Source of the DNA: Loripinus fragilis
Taxonomy: Eukaryota > Mollusca > Bivalvia > Lucinida > Lucinidae
DNA length: 64,000 nucleotides
Reading direction: 5' to 3'
NCBI GenBank assembly: GCA_964019695.1
Contig: OZ026522.1
Coordinates: 76,601,601 to 76,665,600, forward strand
Under the pieces are notes generated by a model that was given only the letters and a program-made list of their open reading frames with translations, was not told where the DNA came from and made no database searches. This document shows positions 44,609 through 56,268 of the stretch, one piece after another. Within the stretch, counting starts at the first letter, position 1; each line of letters starts with the position of its first letter. The position numbers and the translations under genes are program-made.

Positions 44609-47129
44609 TGTTACGATACAGAATGGCTGGTATAACAGAATCAGCTATGGTTGCGTATACGCACAAATACGCAGTGGTTTAGGTATGCACCTGGTCACCT
44701 ATTCGAACCATGATACGGTACTCTTTCTATTGATAGTCCCAATAAAAGGTTGGTTTGTCTGAGATGGAATTCATTGTATCTATATTTATCAAGGCTTGCA
44801 CGTTTTCCTTATTCTTCTTGAATATCTCGGAAATCTTGTGCGTTTTTCAATATATAAAGGATGGAATTTCCCATTCTTGTTAGGGGACATTTTAAACATA
44901 CCGTTGAAAGGTTCCATATAGAGATGCTATTCATTATTATAAAAGGTACGTGAAGTTATATATATTGTTATTGTGTTGATATTGTACATGACAGGGCGAT
45001 GGTGATTCGTGTAATTGCATTGAATCGCGATGTCTCTAGCATGTCACATTGTATTGAAATAATAAGTCACTCATTTTCTATTTTGTCGTCTGTTGAATCA
45101 GCCAGCATTCCGTGTATGAGTTCTTTCGGGTGTTATCAATAACGTCCCGTTTTTTCGGTGAAAATAGCGATTGTTACACACTTGCGTATGAAGTTACGCA
45201 CATGTGTATTGCCTAAAAATCTGCTGGGACCATTCTTGCGGCTATAGTAAAAGCTGTCCAGATGGACTCGTCGGGTTATTTCGGACAAAAGTAGTCACAG
45301 GCCATGTCGGGCCTGCACCTAAAACTATAATGGCATGCTGAAAGATTTACCAGGGACCGATAGGTGAAAAACAATTTTAGCAGCTAGATTTTAAATTGTT
45401 GTGATTTGTACGGCGTTGTTGGAATGACGATTTAACTGCCAGTGATAATCGACTTTCTGTAGCGACCTGTATGTGTCACCTCGAGTTATATCTGACGCAT
45501 ATAAGAATAAGGGTTAGGTGCATACACTACAACACACTTACATAAATAAGGTGATAGCTGACATGTATGTTTAGAGATTAGGTAGGTGTAATGTTACACC
45601 AAAGTAAATGTAAGATATTTTCGTTACACCAAAGTAAATGTAAAATATTTTGTGTTACACCAAAATAAATGTAAGAAAGCATTGTACGGTTTTACACACA
45701 TAAAACAGCAGAATGTAATCTCTCAATATTGATGTATATATTTTTTGCCGAGAGGTCATAATTAGTTGTTTACGACTGATACGTTATACATGTACGAAAT
45801 TAGTGCGTGGGCAGGGTGATGTCCGACGTAAACGTCCAAACGTTACGTCGGCACCACACTGTTCAACCTTTCTCCTGGAATTTTAAGAGAATTGGTATCA
45901 GTATGTGTAAACCTCGAAACTATCTAGATAACGTGACCTTGAAGGGAAAAAGGGCCACGGTATCTTGACGTTTCGGCTGCGATAGCGTCTCAACCAGGGT
46001 GACGTTACGACAGTGTATAGAAGAGTTTGTTACGTATTGGTTTGTTCGTTTGGCATAAGAGGTATTGTTTAGCGCTGACATAGGCCAGTCACTAAAGAAA
46101 TACTTCTCTATTATATAAGTTTAAGTGTGGATATTTAGAAGAGCCGATCCATCCTAACCGCATGGGAGCCGTTAGCCGTACACCTACAGGTGAGGGCTAA
46201 TCGCGCGCTTATAGGGTTAGGATGTAATTTAAAAGAGTAAGACCATTGAAATTATTTCTATTTTTGTGAACTTCGAACGAACAACCCCATTATTGACGCA
46301 AAAGAGTGATTCTGAGATTCTAAATATAGATTGTTTTTTGCAGAATCGTCTCTTGTGTCCCCTCCTACGTTGGAGGCTGAATGTTGGTGAGCCGTTGATT
46401 ATCACCTGAGGGCACATATTAGTTGTCCCCCTCAGGCCACGACCAGCGTGGATCAAGGCCCAATCGTTACAACGTAGCACAATCAAATGGGAAGCCAACC
46501 GGCTTGAATAGTTATATGTGAATATGACACCCCAACGTGGGGATATGATCAGGAGGACCTATATATATTAATGCTGACGTCTTGAGCGACGATCAGCAGT
46601 ACGCGTAACAAATATTACGATTACGTGAATCCACTGACGACCAAAGTACAGGCTCGATCACCTCAGCGCCGATGGTCTGAAGTAGACACACGTGCAGCTT
46701 AGAAGACATAGTGTTCGCGAGACGCGTATAATCTCGAGATTTCTCGTCAATATGAGAACTGAAATATTAAAGGGCCCAATTGTTGTTTTTTTATGAGAAC
46801 TTAAGCTATATGTTAATCATATTCTTTACGTCTCTTATTTCTGACTAGTTGACGTACATCTAGAACAGGACAGTCCAAGATTGGTTCTAATTGAAACGAT
46901 CTTGGAGTGGCAACTTGCTCTAGTATAGGATGGTCAATTAGCCAGAAATAAAAGCGTAGGTGGTGTCATTGTATATTAATGTGTTGTTGATGTTTTCTTA
47001 GTACATAAAGTACTGAAAAGTTTTTGCTAGTTGTGTGCATTAGTTTTCCCTGGTAGCATCGTCATCGCATAAAGGAATTTTCCAATTTGATTTCCCCTCT
47101 TCCTTCCTGACCGGCTTTATGTCGTAACA
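44609..47129 (+). repeat. 3' LTR
   Basis: Collinear with 36647-39166 with roughly 35 substitutions counted by eye, mostly transitions, many at CpG. The triplicated ~30-bp unit lies at 45593-45682. GATAC follows at 47130-47134. Confidence 0.95.
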
Positions 47130-47149
47130 GATACCAATAACAAAAACAA

Positions 47150-47545
47150 TCATTTTTTTCATGCGAGCTAAACAATTGTTGAGCTTTAATAACAACAGAA
47201 TCTAGAACGAAGGTTTGGTGCCATTAAAATGTACTTAAGCCCCCTACCCACCCCAGTGGCTTAAGCAGCTGTCCGTTCTAAGGTGGTTGCTATGTTGTCG
47301 ATTCATTGTTTATTGATTGCTGTCAATGTTTGTGGGGTTTTGTGTTTGGTTCTTGTTTTGTTATTTAGTACTTTATTTCATTCTAGTGTTGCAATCACCT
47401 TGAAGGGGAAGAGAGAGCAGGTTGCTTTAGTTTGATTGTGTTCCTGGTTTCTTGTGACTGTTAGTTTTCTGTGGCTCTTCATCAGGTGCTGTAGGTTGGT
47501 CTGCAGTGTGTGATTGTGGTATTTTCTGATCATACTTACTTGCTT
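47150..47545 (+). mobile_element. RT element 3' UTR copy (type D)
   Basis: GAATCTAGAACGAAGGTTTGG, GTCCGTTCTAAGGTGG, CACCTTGAAGGGGAAGAGAG and the final TTCTGATCATACTTACT match 24340-24725. It lies directly right of the LTR element, in the opposite orientation to the RT element on the left, so the LTR element sits at or near the junction of two RT copies. Confidence 0.75.
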
Positions 47546-48239
47546 TATTGAATTGAAATAACGAATCATATGACGTATGATATTAGGAATTAAACATGTA
47601 TATGCAGTCTTGAAAGTTGTAATATACGTTACATATTGCCACAATGTTGAGTACAGCCTTTCCTCTCACCTTTGAATTTCAATATACGTATAGCTCATAT
47701 ATGGTGTTTAAAGGTTTTCATATAGCACTACATGCTCAATTTTAGAATGAAAATACTCTTACCTTATTCAACGTGTTATTCGGGCCATCATATTAAGGAC
47801 ATATGCTACTAAATGCTTCTCATGTTGAAATCTGTTCCAATTCTTTGCATACAGTTCGTTTTATGCATGGGATATCCATTTATGAAATAAAAGTGCTTAT
47901 TTGTTTATAATCTCATATGTAAGTTTTCAGCATTTGACCAATTTTCTTAACAGATGAAAGAATAACACAAGTCCTTAATATCGAGCTAAAACTGTTGTAA
48001 TCTTCAGCCAGCTTCTTTCTTTTAACTTAAATTATTGCCCATGATCCAAACCTTTTAGAAAATGTTCAAGTGTATTTGTTATACCACGTTGTGACAAGGG
48101 ACTGCATGATACATTTCGGCAATTCGTCAAAAATTGTAATTTGTTTTTAGAATAAATCATATATTCAAAAATATGATGTTGAATTTTTTAAGAATGTATT
48201 TTTATTACATGGACTATTATAATACCTTTCAGAAACAAG
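47546..48239. other. Unannotated AT-rich stretch
   Basis: No gene, repeat boundary or tRNA-like head recognised. Confidence 0.4.
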
Positions 48240-51224
48240 TAGCCCAATGGGCAACGGTCGCTCACCTGGGAGCCAGCATAATGTTTGGATATACATTAAT
48301 TTATGATTCTCAAAGGCAGGTAACTCTAAACTTGAAACAGTGTCCAGGAACTAATTCAAAAACATAAGATATTATGTCAGTCCTGGTTATCTGCAAGTAT
48401 TAAAAAGATCTGAATAAAAATGGTTATAGTATATTTTAAGATGCTCAAGGGCAGCTAACTCTGTAGTAAGTCAAGGGATCTGACCAATCCATACTTTAAT
48501 GTATGTACTGATAACCTAAAATAATTAAAAAATCAAATGAAAAATCAAGGCGTCAGAGTTGTCACAACATTATACAGCTATATTTTAGACACTCAATTGC
48601 AGCTAACTCTGTAATTGGTGGTCGCTCTAACTCATTCAACCTTTTATGGGTGTCCTTGATACCTGCAAAACTGAGAAAGATCCATTCAAAAACAAAAGTG
48701 CTAGAGTGGTCATAAAAAGATCTCCCATTGTACGTATATGCAGATTTGTATGATGCTCAAGGGCAATTAAATCAACAGTTTGAGGTTGGCTCTCCTTAAG
48801 ATTCAAACTCATCTAAGTTTTTATGGTTGCCTGTTACCTGAAAGAATGAAGAAGATCCAATCAAAAAGTGAGGGCACTAGAGTGGTCACAACATTATCCA
48901 TCAGTTTTTAATATGCTCAAGGGGAGCTAACTCCAGAGTAGGTGATGTGATCGAAACTCATCCAAGCTTTAATAGTTGTCCTTCTTGTCCGCAAGAATAA
49001 AGAAGATCCATGAAAAATTTAAAGCACTAGAGTGGTCACAACTTTTCTCCCTTTAACAGTCTATGGAGATTTTCCAGACGCTCAAGGGCAGCTAACTCCA
49101 AGTGCAAGGTCAGATCTGGCCAAATTTCAAACCCATCTGAGAATCTATGGGTGTTCATGTTGCCAGCAAGAACGAAGACGATCAAATCAAAAGTAAAGGC
49201 ACTGGAGTGGTAACATCATTTCTCCAATTATATGTCTATGGGGCTTTTTCAAGATGCTCAAGGGCAGCTAACTCATAAGTCTCTTGTCAGATCCTGCTGA
49301 GTTTCAAACTCATCCAAGCCTTCATAATTGTCCTTGTTACATGAAAGAATGAAGAAGATCCAATCAAAAATGTAGACGCTAGAGTAGTCACAACATTATC
49401 TATCATTTTATAAGATGCTCAAGGGGACCTTACTCTATAATAGGTGATGGGAACTTGGCGAAATTCAAACTCATCCAAGCCTAAATAGTTGTCCTTCCAG
49501 TCTGCAAGACTGAAGAAGATCCATATAAAATTGAAATTACTAGAGTGGTCACATCATTTCTCCCATTTTAAATCTATGGGGATTTTCCAAACGCCCAAGG
49601 GCAGGTAAATCATAAGTCCCTGGTCGAATCCTGCCGAATTTCGAACCCATCCAAGATGTTATGGCTTTCCTTGTTGACTGCAAGAATGAAGAAGATCCAA
49701 TCAAAAATGAAGGCGCTATAGTGGTCAAAGCATTCTTCATTGATTTTTCAGACGCTCAAGGGCAGCTTACTCCGAAGCCAGTAATGGAATCTAGCCGAAA
49801 TTCAATCTCATCCGAGCTTTTGTGGTTGGTCTTGTTACCTGCAAGAATGAAGAAGATCCAACTCAGAATAAAAGGTACTAGAGTGGTCACAACATTTCTC
49901 CAATTATAAGTCAATGGGGATTTTTCCATACGCTCTCATAAGTCCCTGGTCGGATCTTGCCGAATTTAAAACCTATTCAAGATGTTATTGTTGTCCTCGT
50001 TACCTTCAATAATAAAGAAGAACCAATCAAAAATGAAGGAGGTAAAATGGTCACAAGATTTTCCCGATTACAAACCTATGGGAGCTATATGTTGTCAGGG
50101 AAACCAGAGTTCTGATCTTATCTTGCCCAAAACCTAAAACAGTAGATCCCCCACCCCAATGATGCTTCTGATGAAATTTGATTTTGATAGGACAGCTGGT
50201 CTCAGAGATATTTATGTTTGAAAGTGTGAACAGACACACGGACGGACGGACATACGCCGGTTCGAGGCTCAGGTGAGCTAAAAAAAGAATGAAGATTTGG
50301 GGTCACAGAACTAATTCTCTTTCAGGAATGCCAACTTTTCTCCCATTATTAGTCTATGGGGATTTTTCCAAACGCTCTAGGGCAGCTAACTCATAAGTCC
50401 CTGGTCGAATCCTGCTGAATTTCGAACCCATCTAAGACATTATGGGTTTACTTGTTGCCTGCAAGAATGAAAAAGATCCAATCATAAATGAAGGAGCTAG
50501 AGTGGTCACAACATTATTCATAAATTTTTCGGACGCTCAAGTGCAGCTAACTCCTAGGTCAGTGATGGTATCTTGCCGGAATTCAAACTCATCCGAGCTT
50601 TTATGGTTGGTCTTGTTATCTGCAAGAATGAAGAAGATCCATCTAAAAATGAAGGTACTAGAGTGGTCACAAGATTTTTCCCATTATAACCCTATGGGAG
50701 CTATCTGTTGCCATGGAAACCAGAGTTCTGATCCGATTTTACCTAAAACCTAATGCAGTCAATCCCCTTCCCCAATGATGCTCCTGGTGAAATTTTCTCC
50801 CATTATAAGTCTATGGAGATTTTTCCAGACGCTCAAGGGCAGCTAACTCACAAGTCCCTGGTCGGATCCTGCCAAATTTCGAACCCATTCGAGATTTTAT
50901 AGTTGTGCTTGTTACCTGCAAGAATAAAGAAGAATAAATTAAAAATGAAGGAGCTAGAGTGGTCACAAGATTTTTCCCATTATAACCCTATGGGAGCTAT
51001 CTGTTGCCATAGAAACCAGAGTTCTGATCCGATTTTACCTAAAACCTAATGCAGTCAATCCCCTACCCCAATGATGCTCCTGGTGAAATTTGATTATGAT
51101 TGACCAGCTGGTTTCAGAGATATTCATGTTTGAAAGTGTGAACGGACGGACGCACGGACGCATGAACGCCGGCTCGAGTCCCATACTATAAGCTCACATT
51201 GAGCCTTTGGCTCTGGTGAGCTAA
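48240..51224. mobile_element. Foldback element with ~165-bp monomer array (family F)
   Basis: Starts AGCCCAATGGGCAACGGTCG with GCTCACCTGGGAGCC; ends GGCTCTGGTGAGC, an inverted match. The body is ~12 diverged monomers, each with CGCTCAAGGGCAGCTAACTC, TTCAAACTCATCC, AATGAAGAAGATCCA and CTAGAGTGGTCACAA. A terminal module (GGGAGCTAT.TGTTGCCATGGAAACC, GTGTGAACGGACGGACG) occurs twice, ending near 50283 and 51224, so a second partial copy follows the first. ORFs inside are repeat read-through. Confidence 0.8.
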
Positions 51225-51339
51225 AAAGTTCAGGAATTACTATTTCGGTCGTTTTGATGATGCCATTTTATTAGTACATGTATGTAGATATTTAGCATTA
51301 AAATGTTACAAAAGAAAGAAAAAAACAAACTGAAAATTG

Positions 51340-51412
51340 GTGCGCACATGGGAATCTATCAAGGTCCACTGGTTTCGTAGCCAGACACACCACTAGGCCA
51401 CGAGGTCAGGTC
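51340..51412 (-). mobile_element. tRNA-like SINE head relic
   Basis: The minus strand reads CTCGTGGCCTAGTGGTGTG (A-box-like) and CCTTGATAGATTCCC (decayed B box) with an anticodon-like loop GGCTACGAAACC. The decayed B box argues against a functional tRNA gene. Confidence 0.55.
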
Positions 51413-52573
51413 GTGCAAGGCTCTAAACAACCGTACAAGTAGAAGAGACTCGGCCACTTTCATATTTGTAACCAGGGTAATTGTGTACATCGTTTGATTG
51501 CGCCTAAGCTAGATTTATAAGTCTTTGGTACTGAGGCGATTCGTTCTGATAAAAGGTCAATAGATATTTCGGACACACTTTATTTTATTTTGTCGAGAAG
51601 ATGTCGGAACACCGTTATGACATAAGAGTATCTGAAAGCTGTGTTGATCCAAATCCGTAAATGGTCGAAAGACAGGACACAGACAACTTTACCTGTTTCC
51701 TAACACATGAATGGTGCACATGGAATTTATCTGCATATAACTATAAACAATATATAACTTAAAGCTTTTGTGATAAAAACAGCTGCTTGTAGGTATAAAA
51801 TGGCACATTTCTTGTGTTTTGAAATATATATTTAAAACATGAATGCTAAAAGAGAAGCTTATTAAATGAAAATAATTTAACAACATTTCAATGGTTTTAC
51901 AGTGGGGGAGGGTAGTTTAAATGTAACATAAATTACACTACAATGACACTTGTAACTTTTATAAAACATAAAAATCTGTAGGGACCGAACTGTTCTTGTA
52001 TATTACATGAATGTTTGGCCAATTTGAATGATCAGGTACTACCTTAACAACCTTATTTACACTATTTTTGTTTTGAAAAATAATGGGTAACGCAGTTAAC
52101 ATGATGTAACAGTCAAACGTCTCAACCGTCAGGGAGCTAACATGTTTCAAAAAAGCTTAACCAGAAACATTAAATTATGCTAACATTTATTTTAATCGCA
52201 AGGCACACCCAATTTTCTAGAATTATATTTCTCTACAGAATATGTTTTTCCTGCATACTGACATCAAATCGGCGTCAATCGGACGTAAAAATGAAGTGCA
52301 CGTTGAATCAAGTTTTCCTCCTATAGACGTTTTCAACCACTTTAACGCAATGAACAACACTAAAATGCGATCATTTTAGGTGTATACAGCACTAGCAGAT
52401 ATAAGTTTTGAGGATATATTCATCTAGTTAAAAATCTTTTACCCAATAGCACACAGGAGCCCAGATGTCGACACAGCGGCCAACACTATAAAAGCAGACA
52501 CTCCACAAACTCACGACAGAAACGAACTTTTTTATTCATCCATGAAGGGAGGAGTTTGTATAAATATCAGGTA
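51413..52573. other. Unannotated stretch
   Basis: No gene, exon with good splice signals, or repeat could be supported. Confidence 0.4.
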
Positions 52574-52777
52574 CAGTAAAACCTGTGTAAAGCGGTCACC
52601 CAAAAAGAATACCAAAATTGGTTTTAATGACAGATTATCGATTAATGCAGGTCAAAAGTATTGCAGAATGCTCCAGGCGGAGCATTCTGCAATACTTTCG
52701 ACCTTCATTAAGCTACCATTTGGCATAACATATTTGTTTTGTCTTTTTTGAGTGGCCGCTGAAGACAGGTTTTACTG
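52574..52777. mobile_element. ~200-bp MITE, second copy of the 20317 family
   Basis: TIRs CAGTAAAACCTGTGTAAAG and the inverse of CAGTAAAACCTGTCTTCAG, TA at both flanks. The inner perfect 17-bp stem GTATTGCAGAATGCTCC / GGAGCATTCTGCAATAC is better preserved than in the first copy. Confidence 0.88.
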
Positions 52778-52779
52778 TA

Positions 52780-53800
52780 TGTTATTATTGCTACATGCAC
52801 CGTACTTAACGCGTGCAAATGCCACGAGACAATGTCAATTGCTGATAATAGTAGAGTAATTTGGTTTTGTTTTTGTTGCGCAAATATAGCCACGCAATCA
52901 CTGAATGTTTCACTACAGACCTTAAAACAAGCATGGCAAACAGTGTAAATCCAGATGAGACGGATCACGTGAGTCATCACATCTTGACCTACACTGTCCA
53001 CTCTTTTTGTTGTTTTTTTTCTCAATCTCACTTTCCAGGATTTGTCTAACAACCCTTTTTTACCAAATGGACGCTTCTGCAACTTAAAGTGGAAGAGTTT
53101 ACCCCATAAACGTAGGGATGAAATGGTTAACAAGCAATGTACGCCCGCGTATGGATGGGAAAAGTAGGGCAGTGCTGTAAGAAGGCTTTTTGAACCGCCA
53201 GGCTTTGGCGAGTTTACTGGGCAAGGCTATGAAGTCACGCGATGAGTTGCGAGGCTCTGTTAAGCGATCTAACATGCGTTACCGACGTCGAGACTGGTAA
53301 ACTTGATATCAAACCCACGAACCTGGTATTATATTTATCAGTCACTGTTTAAACTAGCGATTATTACCTGGTTAGGGGCATATCGAAATTCGTGACGCTG
53401 TTACTCAACGGCATCGACGTCATTCAAAAACGGCAACGTCATGTTCACAGCGTATAGGTGACAGTCGAAAACGATCTTTACAATCGACGAACGCGGATCA
53501 GGCTGGCGACAAATGACTGTCGAAAACTCTGTTTCTAAGGATTTTAGATCTACGTTCGCAGGTATTATTAACGTTTTAGAATGACGCCTATCCGGTGTGA
53601 TATTGACCTGATAAAGATAACACTAAAGTGGGACAGACAACGTTTTTCTCCCACCTTTACCCATGTAAGATAGGCTGTCAGCTCATGTAAGAAATTTCTA
53701 TCTAACATGACCACGTGACTGCTTTCTTAAATGGGCAGAGTATTTTTTTTCAAAAAAAGATAATCAAAGGACAAATATATTGCGCCTTAGTAACTCACCG
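52780..53800. other. Unannotated stretch
   Basis: Small ORFs have no motif. No feature could be supported. Confidence 0.35.
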
Positions 53801-53890
53801 AGAAATCTCACCCTCGAGGTCGGAATTTAACCAGGGACTCGGCATGCCTCGTCCCTGGTTTAAAAGTCCGACCCCTCGGGTGAGATATCT
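53801..53890. repeat. Foldback hairpin of ~90 bp
   Basis: The arms AATCTCACCCTCGAGGTCGG and CCGACCCCTCGGGTGAGAT, plus AACCAGGGACTCGG and CGTCCCTGGTTTAAA, pair around GGCATGCC. Long, GC-rich stem with few mismatches. Confidence 0.8.
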
Positions 53891-53959
53891 CATTTCCTAC
53901 ATGGGCACTCATGGTGTATTGTTATAATCATGTCAAGGTGTAACAATGTAGTTGATGTT

Positions 53960-54260
53960 AAAAGAACATTAAAACCTCGAAAATTTGAACTTTGATATTC
54001 TGAAATACTTGTTAATTCGAAATAAATTTGGGACACAATGGATTCAGAAAATATGGCATATTCATGATCTAATTCAATCTAATAACTGTCTATAGTAACG
54101 TACGTTTTGAGTGCGTTTTGAGTGTGTAAAAGAAGCGTCTCTTTGAGACTAATGGAAATAGGGGGGAAATTGGTTTGTATATTGTTATGTCTACCTCCTA
54201 TAATTCAAATTATTGATTATTCGAAATAAAACCTCTAGTCCAGAGATTTGACTGTATCTG
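53960..54260. mobile_element. Possible pogo/Tigger-like MITE
   Basis: The left part ATTAAAACCTCGAAAATTTG...TTAATTCGAAATAA and the right part TTCGAAATAAAACCTC...TTTGACTGTA show partial inverted similarity with CAGTCAAA-type ends. Ends are decayed and the boundaries are uncertain. Confidence 0.4.
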
Positions 54261-54759
54261 ATAAATTATGATACCTATCCCACATTCGTAAATTCGTTGT
54301 AACTACACAATTGGACTATCGTTTTTAAGTTTAGTCATCTTTCATGTTTTGAATTTGAGAGTAGCGAAGGTTCTGGCGAGCCTGCGCAGAAGAACAGTCT
54401 CATCTGAGTCTTAGCTGCCCGCCAATAAAATAAGTACAAATGTACCCAAAGTTATTGCACTAAATTATCATTATTCCACATACAAAATATAAAACCTCTG
54501 AGACTGGAAGTGAACAAAATGTAGAACCTGTGCAACCTTTGTTCATTGTTTGTGATTTAAACAGAAAAATACATGTTTAAATCATTGTATTTTCATATAG
54601 GAAAAGCACAATTTTGGCGGGAAAAGCAGTCCGCGATTTCATACTTTAACGTTTATTTTTTCACCTTTACCTGGAAGGATCATATTGGCACCAGCCTTAA
54701 ATTCGTTAACAAAAAACTAATATCTATTTTATGAGAAGAGACATAATCACACCGTACGC

Positions 54760-54985
54760 CTTTAACGCTTTCCTTGCTAGCGGTGACTTAGTCGTCTGCT
54801 GATTACCTTTGCAAACAGTTTGGACCCAGATCAGGACCGACAGAACGTCGGTCCACAGCTCAATCTAAACTGTTTGACACTCAGATAGTGCTCATGGAAG
54901 AATTTTTTGAAATAGTTAATTTTGAAAAAAGTCAGCAGACGACCACAAAAAACATGGAAAATTACCCAGCATGCAAAGATAAGAT
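54760..54985. mobile_element. Degenerate MITE related to the 63452 element
   Basis: Left TTAACGCTTTCCTTGC with GTCGTCTGCTGAT; right GTCAGCAGACGAC followed by CATGGAAAATTACC. The interior has AACAGTTTGGACCCAGATC and an inner GACCGACAGAACGTCGGTC hairpin. The TTAA-type ends are blurred. Confidence 0.5.
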
Positions 54986-55010
54986 CTATAGGTATCAGTC
55001 ATTTACTTAC

Positions 55011-55359
55011 GATACAGAGCGTGGAGATTCTGCCAGATGGCTTTCATCCATGCGCTGTCGTTTCTTCCACTGGACGACGATAAACACGATAACAAACACG
55101 ACTATCAAGCCAACAGCTGTGATGAAACAACCGGCAATGACGTTTAGCTGGTATCCCGAGAACGCTGATCCAATGTTGTACCCAGTCGCTGGTTTATCCT
55201 TGCATTTTGGCACTTGAGATGTTGTGGGGGTCGTGCTTTCATTATCATCATGATATTCTTTATCATCATGGTATTCTTTATCATCATGGTATTCTTTTCC
55301 ATCATGGTATTCTTTATCATCATGGTACTCATTATCATCATCATAATTCAATTCCATCT
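55011..55359 (-). CDS. Internal exon of a single-pass membrane protein
   Basis: The minus strand is open across ~116 codons with good splice signals at both ends: acceptor ...TTATTTTTCTAG at 55360 and donor GTAAGTAAAT from 55010. The product has six tandem EYHDDK-like hexapeptides (18-bp units, ~55245-55345), a short STTPTTSQVPKCKDKPATGYN extracellular stretch, one strongly hydrophobic segment (VIAGCFITAVGLIVVFVIVF), and a basic stop-transfer QWKKRQR followed by a short cytoplasmic tail. This is type I topology. If the donor is unused, a TAA at 55007-55009 ends the protein. The protein family is not recognised. It is the most gene-like feature in the window not belonging to a mobile element. 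Confidence 0.65.
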
Positions 55360-55614
55360 CTAGAAAAATAAACAATTTCCACTATACAATATATGTGTGT
55401 AAGTTAATACCAAAAGGAATGGAGCCCTTGTAGCACATTAGCGTACGACGGTATTACATCATATGTAAATTAAACCTAGTTTGGGTGGAAAAAGAAAAAA
55501 ATGTCATATGGCTCAATCTTTCTGCATTACAAAGATTCTGTTTTAAAAGATAGAAAATTCTAAGGCATGTTATAATCTGGTACAAATATTAAAACAATAC
55601 ACGATTACGTTTAC

Positions 55615-55690
55615 CTTTGGCATTAAGTTCATACCAGCAATCCCAAATATGAACACAATCCATCAAATATGAGCCAGTGTATGAGATCTC
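55615..55690 (-). CDS. Candidate upstream exon of the same membrane protein
   Basis: The minus strand reads LLEISYTGSYLMDCVHIWDCWYELNAK and then a donor AAAG|GTAAAC at 55615/55614. The exon would end one base into a codon. The exon at 55359 starts with AG then ATG, so the joint codon is complete and in frame, an independent check on the pairing. The two Cys suit an extracellular module. The acceptor is unclear because a hairpin repeat lies just upstream (55707-55772). The start coordinate is approximate. Confidence 0.4.
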
Positions 55691-55706
55691 CAACAATGTG
55701 GTATGT

Positions 55707-55772
55707 GCGACCAGCAAAGTCTCAGATCAGCCTGCGCATATGCGCAGTCTGATCGGAGCCTTTGCTAGTCGC
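55707..55772. repeat. 66-bp foldback hairpin with 33-bp arms
   Basis: GCGACCAGCAAAG...CTGCGCAT pairs with ATGCGCAG...CTTTGCTAGTCGC around CATATG, four mismatches in 33. It is a dispersed foldback type. Confidence 0.85.
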
Positions 55773-56268
55773 TTGAGTATTCTATGATTGTTAAGCTACT
55801 GACTGAACACCATTTAGAGTTTCTAAGCTTAAAAGGCGGCTGCATAGGCTCGTCCGAGTCTACCAATGTCAAAATGCCACATTGTTAAAAATCTCATGCC
55901 ACGGCTCATATTTAGACCTTGATCTTTGACTCCGAGGCCATATCCGCAACTAAACGGTTTGTTGTCATCTACATATCATACATGTAGCATTCTTTATGCC
56001 ATGTATGAAAGAAGCACCCTCCATCCAAAATTGAAGAGGGCTTTGCATTACGAGCCATATGATGGATTTAAAGTATACTATGCACAATATATTTAGCAAT
56101 TGTTTTGTATGGGTGAGCCCATCCACATCAGATCTCGAGTTTCATTTACTGTCATGAAGATACAAGCGCCGATCATCTGACACGGTTTTCCAATAAAAAA
56201 AAAAACACAGAATTACCAAACGCAGCGTCCGTGCTAAAGTAACGTTTAATTTTAAGACTAGCGGGTAA
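55773..56268. other. Unannotated stretch
   Basis: No exon with acceptable splice sites was found. If the membrane-protein gene extends upstream, part of it should lie here or beyond. Confidence 0.35.

Larger units (their letters stand above)
36647..47129 (+). mobile_element. Gmr1-like Ty3/gypsy LTR retrotransposon, 10.5 kb
   Basis: Complete element: 2,520-bp 5' LTR, tRNA-Leu primer-binding site, leader, gag, pol, purine tract, 2,521-bp 3' LTR and GATAC duplications. Sequence similarity is to Ty3/gypsy (RT with FVDD, integrase with GPF module), but integrase lies before reverse transcriptase. That arrangement in a gypsy-type element defines the Gmr1 group. No envelope ORF is present. By-eye comparison of the LTRs gives about 35 differences (~1.4%), so insertion is comparatively recent. 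It is disabled by an in-frame TAA in gag, a gag/pol frame break and an in-frame TGA in pol. Confidence 0.95.

Noticed and set aside
52708..53133. 141-codon minus-strand ORF
   Set aside because: Its end is the translated MITE terminus and the remainder has no recognisable domain or splice support.
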